NCBI GenBank assembly: GCA_020724185.1
Contig: DYHL01000005.1
Coordinates: 1-27,995 of the forward strand
Origin: Candidatus Nitrosymbiomonas sp.
Lineage (GTDB): Bacteria; Sysuimicrobiota; Sysuimicrobiia; Sysuimicrobiales; Humicultoraceae
Direction: 5' to 3'
Length of the DNA: 27,995 nt
In this document: positions 1-8,307 of the stretch, piece after piece
Layout of the letters: each line of letters begins with the position of its first letter
Position numbering within the stretch: position 1 is the stretch's first letter
Position numbers and translations under genes: made by a program
The notes under the pieces: model-generated
Database searches by the model: none
What the model was told of the DNA's origin: nothing
What the model saw: only the letters and a program-made list of their open reading frames with translations

Positions 1-23
1 AGGCATCCCGCCCCGGGATGCCT
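1..23. terminator. Perfect hairpin at the window edge
   Basis: A perfect inverted repeat has arms at 1-10 and 14-23 and a three-base CCC loop. It most likely ends or protects the transcript of a gene left of the window. No T-run follows on the plus strand (CTGAGTAG), so it is not a canonical intrinsic terminator. Its symmetry means it could serve either strand. Confidence 0.5.
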
Positions 24-71
24 CCTGAGTAGTTACTGCCAACCACGATTGGGCACCCAAGTGCGAAGGCG

Positions 72-2101
72 ATGAGCACCTTGAACGCAGCCCACGCCGA
101 ACGGACCGCCCCGAGCCGAGCCAAGATGCGCGGCGTCCTGCTCGCCAGCGCCGGACTGGTATTCCTGCAGCTGGCGGTACTGGTCCTGTACAGGATGGGC
201 GTCCTGACAATCGACATCTCCCGCTGGGCGACGGCCTTCGCCATCACGGTCGTCGTGCAGACGGCGCTCTGGCTGATCCCCCACTTCGGCTGGGACGCGC
301 GGTTGCGGTGGGACAAGCGATATGTCTATGTGCCGACGGCCGCCGCTGCCGGTCTGCTTACCTTGTATGCCTTCATGACGCCCGAGGCTCGAGACTTCTT
401 CCTGATGGCGTGGATGGCCGCCTTGCTCTTCGTGGCAGGGCGGATGGGGTTCTGGGGCGTCATTGTACTCGGAAGCCTGGCCGGAGCAGGATACGCGGCC
501 GCTCTGGTTCACTACGCCAGCGCCCTGGAAATCAACCTGCCCGCCATGAACATCGCACTGACGGCGGTGTTCCTTCTTGTCAACGCCTTCGCCGCCGTGG
601 TCTTCGAACGGCTGCGCCGCCAGCGGGACGAGAGGGTTGCCCTCCAGAGGGAACGCCGGAAAGCCGAGGAGGCCGCGCACGCAAGCGCCGCGCGCTACCA
701 GGGCCTGTTCGAAGGCATACCCATCGGCCTGTACGCAACAACCCCTACGGGGGAGTTCATTGCTGCGAACTCCGCGCTGGCGCAGATCCTCGGCTATCCG
801 AGCCGTGAAGTTCTTATGGCCACGAAGGTACCCGCGGTCTATGCCGACGCCGACGGCCGTCAGCGCTGGCTGGATCTGATGGAGCGCGAGGGCGTGGTGC
901 GCGACGTCGAACTCAAGCTGCGCCGCAAGGACGGACAGGTCGTCTGGGTCCGGGACAACGCCCGCGCCGTGCGCGATGATGAAGACCGGGTGATCTCCTT
1001 TGAGGGCTCGCTGGAGGACGTCACCGCGCGCAGGGAGGCCGAAGAGGCCCTGCGGCAGGCCAACAACAAGCTCAAGGTGTGGGTGGGCGACCTCGAGCGC
1101 CGGACGACCGAGATCGCGGTGCTGGGCAAAATGGTGAGCTCCTGCAGGCCTGCTCCAACATGGCCGAGGCCCATTCGGTCATCGCCCATTCTGCGCAGAA
1201 GCTGTTCCCAGGTGAACTGGGCGCGCTGTGTATGCAGAGCGCGTCACGCAACTTTGTCGAGGTGGTGGCCTCCTGGGGCGAAGGGGCTTCAACGCAGCGG
1301 GTCTTCGCGCCGGACGACTGCTGGGCGCTGAAGCGTGGCCGGGCCCACATCGTCGAGGATACCGCCGAGGGACCAAACTGCAAGCACCTTCCCACTCCCC
1401 TGCCGCAGGCCTACCTCTGCCTCCCCCTCGTCGCCCACGGCGAGGCGTCGGGGTTGCTCTGCCTGACCCGCCCGGGCACCATCGAAGGCACCCTCCTGCC
1501 GCAGCTGGAAACGAGGAAGATGGTGGCTTCGACACTGGGAGAGCAGGCGGCCCTGGCGCTGGCCAACCTCAGGCTGCGGGAAACGCTCCGCAGCCAGTCG
1601 GTTCGCGATCCGCTCACCGGCCTGTTCAACCGCCGGTACATGGAGGAGACGCTCGAACGCGAGATCCGGCGGGCCGAACGCAGCGGCCGGCCGCTTACCG
1701 TGATGATGCTCGATCTCGATCATTTCAAGCAGTTCAACGACACGTTCGGCCACAGCGCCGGCGACGCCCTGCTGCGCGAACTGGGCACCATGCTGCGCGC
1801 CAACGTTCGGGCAGGCGACATCGCCTGCCGCTTCGGGGGCGAGGAGTTCGTCCTGATCCTGCCCGAGGCAGCGCTGGACTGCGCCCGGACGCGCGCCGAG
1901 GAGTTCCGGGAGGCCGCCAAGCACCTCCACGTCTCCCACCTGGGCGAGTCGCTGGGCCTGGTGACCGTGTCCTTGGGCGTGGCGGCGTTTCCCGAACACG
2001 GCAAGAGCGGCGAGGCCCTGCTCGAGACCGCGGATGCGGCGCTCTACCGCGCCAAGTCAGAGGGACGCGACCGCGTCGTCGTGGCCGCATCCCCCCGCTG
2101 A
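72..2101 (+). CDS. Membrane-bound PAS-GAF-GGDEF diguanylate cyclase, interrupted by a frameshift
   Basis: Diguanylate cyclases make cyclic-di-GMP from two GTP. The N-terminal ~180 residues hold about six hydrophobic segments, followed by a charged coiled stretch, a PAS domain (~207-320), a GAF-like domain (~355-500) and a C-terminal GGDEF domain. The active loop GGEEF (nt 1835-1849) and the inhibitory-site RxxD motif (RAGD, five residues before GGEEF) are intact, so activity and product inhibition are expected if the protein is made. The reading frame breaks at about 1133. The first frame stops at 1331 (419 codons). The PAS/GAF junction continues correctly only if one G is restored (LGKM then GELLQA), giving 676 residues. 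No slippery heptamer is seen, so this is a real deletion or an assembly error. The start is uncertain: ATG 72 or ATG 126. The stop lies 17 bases from the converging neighbour. Confidence 0.85.
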
Positions 2102-2118
2102 CGCCGGCGCCCCTGGAT

Positions 2119-4278
2119 CTACCCGCGTCTCACCACAATCCGAACGTCCACCGCGACAGCCCCCTGCCCGTCAGGCAGCGCCCGCAGCGGGTTGATCTCG
2201 ATCTCGGCTAAGTCCGGGAAGTCGGCGGCGAGTTGCGCCAGGCGCAGCACCACTTCAACCACCGCGGCGCGATCGGCCGGTGGCAGGCTCCTGTAGCCGC
2301 GCAGCCGCCTGCCGGCCCACGTGCTGGCCAGCAGCGTGTCGGCGTCCGGCCTCGACAGCGGGGCCAGGGCAAAGGCGGTGTCGCGCAGCCCCTCCACCTC
2401 CACCCCACCGGAGCCGAACATCATCAGCGGTCCGAACTGCGGATCCGCCACCGCTCCGACGATCACGTCACATCCGGCCGGCAGCATCCGCTGCACGAAC
2501 ACGCCCTCGATCTTCGCCTCGGGTCGGGCCGACCGCACCCTCGCCAGCATCGCCGCGAAGCCGCTGGCCACCGCGGCGGCGTCCGCGAGATCGAGCATCA
2601 CCCCGCCGACGTCGGACTTGTGCGGTATCTGTGGGGACGCAACCTTGAGCGCAACCGGAAAACCCATCTGGCTGGCCAGGGCGGCGGCTTCATCTGCGGA
2701 CCGGGCCCGCCCGCTCCGGGAAACCGGGATTCCGTACGCGGCCAGCACGCGGCCGGCCGTATCATTGGTCAGCCAGGTGCCGCCGGAATGCGCGCCATCG
2801 GCCGGATGGCCTCCGGCCGCCCCGCGCACGGCATCGCGGATCACCTCGCGCACCACCTCGCGCACTGCCTCCGGGCCCAGATCGTCGAAGACGGCGGGGG
2901 GCTGCTCGCAACGGCCCAGCGCCTCGGCGTGTCCGGCAAGTGCCGCCAGTGCCGCGGCCGCGCTCTCGGGCGACAGGTGGTCAGGGATGCGCGCGGCCCG
3001 AAGCCGCTCTGTGGCGTCACGCATCGAGTCCCCGCCCATCAGGACGACCATCACCGGCTTGGCGGAGGCCTGCACTACCGGTACCAGCGCCTCGGCCACG
3101 GACCCGGCCAGGTGCATCGGTGGCGGCGGGAGCATCACCAGCGCGCCGTGCACGCCGGGATCATCCAGCAGCAGGCGCAGGCAAGCCGCGTAGAGCTCCG
3201 GGGAGGCGGAGGCGAGGATGTCCACGGGATTGCGCACGCTGGCCGCCGCTGGGAGCAGGTCTCGCAGCGCGGCTTGCGTGGCCTCCTGGAGTTCGGCCAG
3301 CGGCAGGCCGCACGCTTCCAGCGCGTCGGCGGCCATCACCCCGGGCCCGCCGGCGTTGGTGAGCACCGCCATCGCGCGCCCCGCGGGCAGTGGGCACCAC
3401 TCCAGGGCGCGCGCCCACTCCAGCATCTCCTCGACGGTCCTGGCGCGGATCACACCGGCACGGTGGAACGCCGCGTCGTAGGCGGCCTCCTGGCCGGCCA
3501 GCGCGCCGGTGTGCGAAGCCGCGGCCCGCTGCCCCCCGGCAGACCGTCCTGCCTTCAGCACGACAATGGGCTTCTGGCGGGCAATCCGGCGGGTCTCCTC
3601 CACGAACCGCCGCCCGTCGCTGACACCTTCCAGGAAGAGGGTCAGGACCCGCGTGTGCGGGTCCTCTGCCACCAGGGGCAACAGTTCGGTCTCGGTCACG
3701 TCGGCCTGGTTGCCTAGACTGACCATTCGCGAGATCCCCAGACCCAGCGATCGCGCCTGCTCCGCCACGACCGCGCACATCGCGCCCGAGTGCGAGATGA
3801 AGGCAACGCAGCCTGACAGTGGGCCGGGCGGCTGCAGGAAGGTCGTGTCCAACGGCAGGTGTGTATCCAGCACGCCGATGCAGTTGGGGCCCAGCAGGCG
3901 GACCCCGCACTCGCGGGCAACGCGCGCGCACTCCTCCTCCAGGGCCGTGCCTTCCGGGCCTGCCTCACGGAAGCCACCCGAGGTTACGATCGCGTTCCGG
4001 ATCCCGCGCAGAGCGCACGCCCGCAGCGCATCGGGCACCGCCGGCGCCGGGACGATCAGTATCGCCAGGTCCGCGGGGTCTGGCACAAGGGCAACCTCCG
4101 TGCAAACAGGGCGATCGAGAAGGCGCCCTCCCCTGGGATTGACCAGGTGGATCGCTCCCCGGTACCCGCTCGCCACGAGGTTGCGCGCCACCCCGTGGCC
4201 CAGTTTGGAAGGCTCGTGAGAGGCGCCGACGATGACGACGCCGCTCGGGCGGAAGAAGGGCAGCAGGGACGCGTCCAT
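2119..4278 (-). CDS. ADP-forming acyl-CoA synthetase (acetate-CoA ligase, fused alpha-beta)
   Basis: This 719-residue enzyme belongs to the NDP-forming acyl-CoA synthetase family. It interconverts an acyl-CoA plus ADP and phosphate with the free acid plus ATP, usually to harvest energy. Domain order is a CoA-binding Rossmann domain (IVGAS at 16-20), two succinyl-CoA-synthetase-like domains, and a C-terminal ATP-grasp domain (~500-719) with HKSDVGGV at 553-560. The phosphorylated histidine is probably H256 in SHTGALAG, and E218 in FLEG is the partner glutamate. The linker around 470-490 is charged and repetitive (REVVREVIRD). It starts 8 bases after the AroM-family stop, with no clear Shine-Dalgarno, so reinitiation is likely. 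Its acid substrate is unknown; the cassette upstream may supply it. It ends convergently with the cyclase gene. Confidence 0.9.
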   Translation of the reverse strand: MDASLLPFFRPSGVVIVGASHEPSKLGHGVARNLVASGYRGAIHLVNPRGGRLLDRPVCTEVALVPDPADLAILIVPAPAVPDALRACALRGIRNAIVTSGGFREAGPEGTALEEECARVARECGVRLLGPNCIGVLDTHLPLDTTFLQPPGPLSGCVAFISHSGAMCAVVAEQARSLGLGISRMVSLGNQADVTETELLPLVAEDPHTRVLTLFLEGVSDGRRFVEETRRIARQKPIVVLKAGRSAGGQRAAASHTGALAGQEAAYDAAFHRAGVIRARTVEEMLEWARALEWCPLPAGRAMAVLTNAGGPGVMAADALEACGLPLAELQEATQAALRDLLPAAASVRNPVDILASASPELYAACLRLLLDDPGVHGALVMLPPPPMHLAGSVAEALVPVVQASAKPVMVVLMGGDSMRDATERLRAARIPDHLSPESAAAALAALAGHAEALGRCEQPPAVFDDLGPEAVREVVREVIRDAVRGAAGGHPADGAHSGGTWLTNDTAGRVLAAYGIPVSRSGRARSADEAAALASQMGFPVALKVASPQIPHKSDVGGVMLDLADAAAVASGFAAMLARVRSARPEAKIEGVFVQRMLPAGCDVIVGAVADPQFGPLMMFGSGGVEVEGLRDTAFALAPLSRPDADTLLASTWAGRRLRGYRSLPPADRAAVVEVVLRLAQLAADFPDLAEIEINPLRALPDGQGAVAVDVRIVVRRG

Positions 4279-4286
4279 TGTGCGGG

Positions 4287-4961
4287 CTAGATGAGTTCGG
4301 CCACGGCGCGTGCGAGCACCGTGCGCGCCAGCAGCACCGGGCGCCGGGCCATCCTCCTGACCACCTGCTTCAGGGACACCGTGTAGCCCAAGCAGTCCAG
4401 CACGACAACGTCCACCCTCGCGTCTACGAAGGCTGCACAGGCGCCGTCCAGATCATTACCTGAGGTATAGGGCGAGTGTGGCCGCACGGTCACCTCCGCG
4501 ACCACATCGTGCCACCTGCGTTCCTGTTCGGCGACCTGGTGCGCCGACGGCGTAAGCACGCCGATCCGGCCGCCGGGCGCGACCGCCCTGGCCAGTTGGA
4601 AGAGTAGGTGCTCGGGGTAGAGCACCAGCCGCTCGGTCGCAAATGGCGGGAAGGTTCCAGTGCAGAGCATCACGATCAGGTCGGCCTGGTCCTGCACTCG
4701 ATCGAGGCAGGCCTGCACGCGCGGCAGGATCCGCCGCCTGCCGACCAGTACCTCGCTTCCGTCGCGCAGCCGCGTGACCAGCGTGTGGTCATCTGGAGTA
4801 GGGCGGTGCGCCGTGATCTCGTCATCGGTCAGATCGTCCAGCGCGCCGGCCTCGATCACCCGGACACCGGCTCCGAGCAGGGGCATGATCTCGTCGAAGA
4901 TGTCGGGGCGCGGGCTCTGTCCGATCGTAACCGCGGCCACGACGCCCGGGCTAGAAGACAT
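4287..4961 (-). CDS. AroM family protein
   Basis: The 224-residue product carries the AroM-family hallmark TIGQSPR (12-18) and the C-terminal LDCLGY motif (188-193). AroM was named in E. coli for co-regulation with aroL; its reaction is not established. Here two cysteines stand in motifs resembling the paired catalytic cysteines of the Asp/Glu/hydantoin racemase fold: C100 (MLCTGT) and C190 (LDCLG). A racemase-like activity is my inference. ATG 4961 is chosen because AAGGAGG lies 9 bases upstream; it overlaps the DUF917 gene by 11 bases. A longer in-frame start at 4988 is less likely. The neighbours (DUF1177, DUF917, acyl-CoA synthetase) suggest catabolism rather than aromatic amino acid synthesis. 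Confidence 0.85.
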   Translation of the reverse strand: MSSSPGVVAAVTIGQSPRPDIFDEIMPLLGAGVRVIEAGALDDLTDDEITAHRPTPDDHTLVTRLRDGSEVLVGRRRILPRVQACLDRVQDQADLIVMLCTGTFPPFATERLVLYPEHLLFQLARAVAPGGRIGVLTPSAHQVAEQERRWHDVVAEVTVRPHSPYTSGNDLDGACAAFVDARVDVVVLDCLGYTVSLKQVVRRMARRPVLLARTVLARAVAELI

Positions 4962-6036
4962 GGCGCACGACCTCCTTGCCGACGGCATGCTCCACGTCCA
5001 TGAACAACTCGGGGTCTCGCATTCCCGCGCCCAGGATCAGGCGCTGCCGCGGGACCACGAGAACTGCCACGCGCATCCCCTGCGCCACCTCGGCCGTGGC
5101 CAGCGGCGTGCTATCCTCGGCGTTCATGGTGGCGATCAGGTCCGGGAAGGTGGCCCTGCGCTCCCCGTCGGTCTCCAGGGTCATGTACTCGTTCCAGAAG
5201 GTCAACTCGTACCGGCCGCGTCTGCCACGGATCTGAACCGTTCCAACGTCGTATCCGCCCGCAACCTCGAGCCGCACGCTCTCGACAGTGCCCTCGTCCG
5301 CCACCTGCCCGCCCAGGATCCCGGCGGTGGCCTCCATGACGGCCCGGCCCCCGCGCGGCCGCGCGGCCAGCATGGCTTCACCCGTGGCGATCGCCTGCCG
5401 GATCGCCCCTGGTGCGGCATGGTCGCGCACATACAAAAGCGGCACAGGATCGCGTGCCACCGCCACCGTGCCGCCTGCCTCGATGGAAGCGGTGCGGATC
5501 AAGAACGCCGCCCGCCTGATCGCCCCGGCAGCATAGACCTCGAGGTAGCGCCCGGCAGCCGGGTTGCCGCCGGCGGCAACCTGGTGCGAGGTGTACCCCT
5601 CCATCCGCTGGAGCCCCATCGCACCCATCAGGCCGGTGGGGTGGGCGCGGCCGTTGCACGGCGCGTCCACCACGGGCAGGCCCAGCGCCGCGGCCTGCAA
5701 CCAGCCGTTGACGGTGGCCCCACCGCCGTTCTCGTTGGCGATGATCCCGCCCAGCCGCACGCCGGCGCGCTCCGCAAGCAACCGCATCGCCCGGATGAAG
5801 TCCACGGGTCGCACGAACTGCTCCTTGGGCGAGGGCGCGCCCACCAGCGCCGCGGTGGCGATCATGGAATCGGGCGGGAGGTCGTCAACCGATATGAGCT
5901 CCACCGTGCCCAGGGCCACTGCCAGGCGGCCCCGTGCAAGGCCCTCTGGAATCCATCCACCGCCGCCGCCACCCAGGACCGCGCCGCCCAGGACCGCGGC
6001 CTCGACGTGCGCGGCGGTCAGCGCCAGGCGGTTCAA
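4951..6036 (-). CDS. DUF917 family protein (hydantoin-type/S-methyl-thiohydantoin desulfurase family)
   Basis: This 361-residue protein matches the DUF917 layout: a glycine run near the N terminus (residues 22-27), an ENGGG segment, a DAPCNGRAHPTG segment like the family's DxxGRAxPE motif, and a C-terminal all-beta portion. Family members are often encoded with hydantoinases, and one described activity is S-methyl-thiohydantoin desulfuration. The substrate here is unknown. The start is TTG 6036: AGGAGG at 6044-6049 precedes it by 7 bases, and TTGA overlaps the DUF1177 stop, indicating translational coupling. An ATG at 6129 would read 31 residues inside the DUF1177 gene and lacks homology-like sequence. 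No hydantoinase A/B gene is present in this window. Confidence 0.87.
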   Translation of the reverse strand: MNRLALTAAHVEAAVLGGAVLGGGGGGWIPEGLARGRLAVALGTVELISVDDLPPDSMIATAALVGAPSPKEQFVRPVDFIRAMRLLAERAGVRLGGIIANENGGGATVNGWLQAAALGLPVVDAPCNGRAHPTGLMGAMGLQRMEGYTSHQVAAGGNPAAGRYLEVYAAGAIRRAAFLIRTASIEAGGTVAVARDPVPLLYVRDHAAPGAIRQAIATGEAMLAARPRGGRAVMEATAGILGGQVADEGTVESVRLEVAGGYDVGTVQIRGRRGRYELTFWNEYMTLETDGERRATFPDLIATMNAEDSTPLATAEVAQGMRVAVLVVPRQRLILGAGMRDPELFMDVEHAVGKEVVRHVF

Positions 6037-6974
6037 GCCGAGGCCTCCTGTCCCAGCGTCTGGAGACGGCGCATTGGACCGTACCGTGCAACCAACTCGT
6101 CGAACTCCTTGCGGTCGTAGAACTCGCAACTACCTCCGCCGTAGGCCTTGGCAACCTCCAGGCAGAACCGCACCGCGGTCTCGATGTCCGCGGCCTGGCT
6201 GGCGCCCGAGGCCGCGCCGGGAACGGGCACCTCGGCGGTAAGGGCCACGCCTACCACCGGCGCGGCCGTCGCCGTCGAGGGTTGAACGATGCTGTTGATG
6301 TGCCTTAGCCCGCTGCCGTAGGGCGTGATGTCCTGGGTCGCCAGGGGCACGATCACAGGCGCCAAACCGGTCACCCACTGGTAGATGTCGAGCACGCTCT
6401 CGCTGGCCCGCAGGATGTACCCCTCCTTGACCGGTAGGGTCATGGCGATACCCTTGTGGTTGACGACACGGTTGCCGCGCGTCGTGTCAACGGAAAGGAT
6501 TGCCTCCATTGCCGGGTCCACCTCGTGGGCGTTCATGGCGGCAATGTCCACGGGCGAGTTCATCATCGCCACCGGCGCGATCTGCATTATCACCGCGCGC
6601 GGACAGATGTGGGTGGCGACGATGACGTCCCCGGGCAACGGGTCTCCCTCGCGGCGCATCTCCGCCAGCTTAAGCGCGCACGCAACCGCGGTGATGGCGC
6701 CGTCGGCGTCCGAGACGAGGCCGATCCGGTCGGGGCGGGCGCCTATGCCGCCGAGCCTGCCGATGATGCCCAGCGTCCTGGCGTCCCCGCCGGCGCTGCG
6801 CCCCTTGGTTCCCTGGAAGACGACGCGGACGAAATCGGTGGACCCCTTGTCACCGCCAACCGTGGTTACCTGACATTCCGCGCCGCGGCTGCGGATCGCC
6901 TCGGCCACGCGCTCCCCGCTGGCCCGCGCTGAATCCAGGAGATTGTATGCTTCCAATGTCTGGCTCCATGCCAT
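6033..6974 (-). CDS. DUF1177 family protein
   Basis: The 313-residue protein has the recognisable DUF1177 pattern: GGDKGSTDF near residue 40, an IGRLGG segment, LVSDADGAITA, and VIVATHICP. The conserved Asp and His positions could bind metal, but no reaction is established for the family and I do not assign one. ATG 6974 is preferred over GTG 6992 because GAGGAGG lies 7 bases before it. It is the first gene of the DUF1177-DUF917-AroM-ACD cassette and is separated by 72 bases from the GH4 gene upstream, with no obvious promoter there. Its stop is shared with the TTG start of DUF917. Confidence 0.87.
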   Translation of the reverse strand: MAWSQTLEAYNLLDSARASGERVAEAIRSRGAECQVTTVGGDKGSTDFVRVVFQGTKGRSAGGDARTLGIIGRLGGIGARPDRIGLVSDADGAITAVACALKLAEMRREGDPLPGDVIVATHICPRAVIMQIAPVAMMNSPVDIAAMNAHEVDPAMEAILSVDTTRGNRVVNHKGIAMTLPVKEGYILRASESVLDIYQWVTGLAPVIVPLATQDITPYGSGLRHINSIVQPSTATAAPVVGVALTAEVPVPGAASGASQAADIETAVRFCLEVAKAYGGGSCEFYDRKEFDELVARYGPMRRLQTLGQEASA

Positions 6975-7046
6975 CGCCCCGCCTCCTCGCACGCCGATCC
7001 AGGATCACACCGGGCTTCGCGCGGCCGGCACCGACTCCCTGCCCTG

Positions 7047-8297
7047 CTAGAGAAGGATGCCGCCGTGGGGCCAGATCCGGTCCAGCAGGACCCGGGCCTG
7101 CGCCGCGTCGCGCACCATCAGGTTGAGTGTCATGGCCCGCCACGCCTTGCCGTACGAGCGCTCCAGGATCGCGTCCACTAGCAGGGACTCGCACGCGCAG
7201 TGGTGCTGCGTGAGCGCCACCACGTCCGGCGGGGCCGCCCAACGGCCCACCGGCCTCGGGCCCTGCGCGCCGAGAAACGCGGGCACCTCCACGACCGCAT
7301 CGTCCGGCAGCCAGGGCACGGCTCCATGGTTGAGCAGACCTAGGATCCGCACGACCCCCGCATCCGCGAGCATGGCCCAGATGACCGGCCCGACGATCTT
7401 GGCGTACCAGATGGCGCGGCGCTGACCCAACCCTGAAGGGGGCCCGGTCTCCTCCGAGGCCAGATACGCGCGGTACTCCTCGAGCAGGACTCCCTCGAGG
7501 TCCAGGAGTTCCTCTCCGCGGGGCCGCCGGCCTGTCTGCTCCTGAAGCACCACGGCGGGCGCCAGCACGTAGTCGAGATACGGGTGCGGGATCGCACCCA
7601 TGGCACAGACCAGCTCGGCGGGAGCATGGATCCACGGGAGCGCACCGCTGCGGGCCAGGACCTCGCCGGTCACCTCTTGCTCCCGGTGCCACACCCGCGT
7701 GATCCAGCCGAAGTGGTGCATCCCAACATAGTCCACCCGCACCTCGCCGGGGTCTGCCCCGATGACGCCGGCGATCCCCTCCTGCATCGTAACCGGCACG
7801 TCGCACAGGCCGATCACGCGCAGCCGGGTGGTTCGGTGGAGGGCCAGTTGTACTACGCTGCTCGGGTTGGTCAGGTTCAGCACCCACGCGTCGGGAGCAT
7901 GCCGTTCGATCGCGGCGCCCAGATCGGCAACCACCGGCACGGTGCGTAGGGCGTTCGCGAACCCTCCGGGACCCAGCGTCTCATCGCCTGGAATGCCGAA
8001 CTCGCGCGGAAACGCCTCGTCGTACGCCCTCGCCCGGTAGCCGCCCACGCGCACCTGCAGCAGCACGATCCCTGCCTGATCCAGGGCGTCAGGGAGATCC
8101 GTGGTCCAGCGTACCGCCAATCCATCCCTCTGCGCTGCCACGCGGGCGCAGACCCGTCCCACGAGTTCCAGCTTCTCGGGGCTTCGGCCGTGCAGCATCA
8201 CATCGACCGGTAACACCTGCGCCGGGAACCGGGCCAGAACGGCCACGAGCTCGGGTGTGGCCACGCTGCTTCCACCAAGAACGGTGAGCCTGGTCAT
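7047..8297 (-). CDS. Glycoside hydrolase family 4 (NAD- and metal-dependent glycosidase)
   Basis: GH4 enzymes cleave alpha- or beta-glycosides by transient oxidation at C3, using NAD and a divalent metal. The 416-residue protein starts with a Rossmann segment (LTVLGGSSVATP) and carries ETLGPGGFANALRTVP (106-121), TNPSS (143-147), GLCDVP with probable metal ligand C165, and MHHFGW with probable metal ligand H195. The sequence is closer to the 6-phospho-beta-glucosidase branch than to alpha-galactosidases, but GLCDVP differs from common forms, so the substrate is open. ATG 8297 begins 10 bases after the DegT gene stop. With the CUT1 transporter upstream, it probably acts on an imported glycoside inside the cell. 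Confidence 0.88.
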   Translation of the reverse strand: MTRLTVLGGSSVATPELVAVLARFPAQVLPVDVMLHGRSPEKLELVGRVCARVAAQRDGLAVRWTTDLPDALDQAGIVLLQVRVGGYRARAYDEAFPREFGIPGDETLGPGGFANALRTVPVVADLGAAIERHAPDAWVLNLTNPSSVVQLALHRTTRLRVIGLCDVPVTMQEGIAGVIGADPGEVRVDYVGMHHFGWITRVWHREQEVTGEVLARSGALPWIHAPAELVCAMGAIPHPYLDYVLAPAVVLQEQTGRRPRGEELLDLEGVLLEEYRAYLASEETGPPSGLGQRRAIWYAKIVGPVIWAMLADAGVVRILGLLNHGAVPWLPDDAVVEVPAFLGAQGPRPVGRWAAPPDVVALTQHHCACESLLVDAILERSYGKAWRAMTLNLMVRDAAQARVLLDRIWPHGGILL

Positions 8298-8307
8298 GCG
8301 CTGGGAT

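Noticed and set aside
24..71. Promoter for the cyclase gene
   Set aside because: No convincing pair of -35 and -10 boxes fits between the edge hairpin and the start codon.
1120..1140. Programmed -1 frameshifting in the cyclase gene
   Set aside because: GGCAAAATGG does not form an X XXY YYZ heptamer, and tRNA re-pairing after a -1 slip would be poor.
2233..3717. Plus-strand 494-codon open frame opposite the acyl-CoA synthetase
   Set aside because: It is an antisense shadow of high-GC coding DNA, with composition rich in Arg, Gly and His and no recognisable motif.
4660..6120. Plus-strand 486-codon open frame opposite AroM and DUF917
   Set aside because: It spans the boundary of two well-supported minus-strand genes and has no domain-like sequence.
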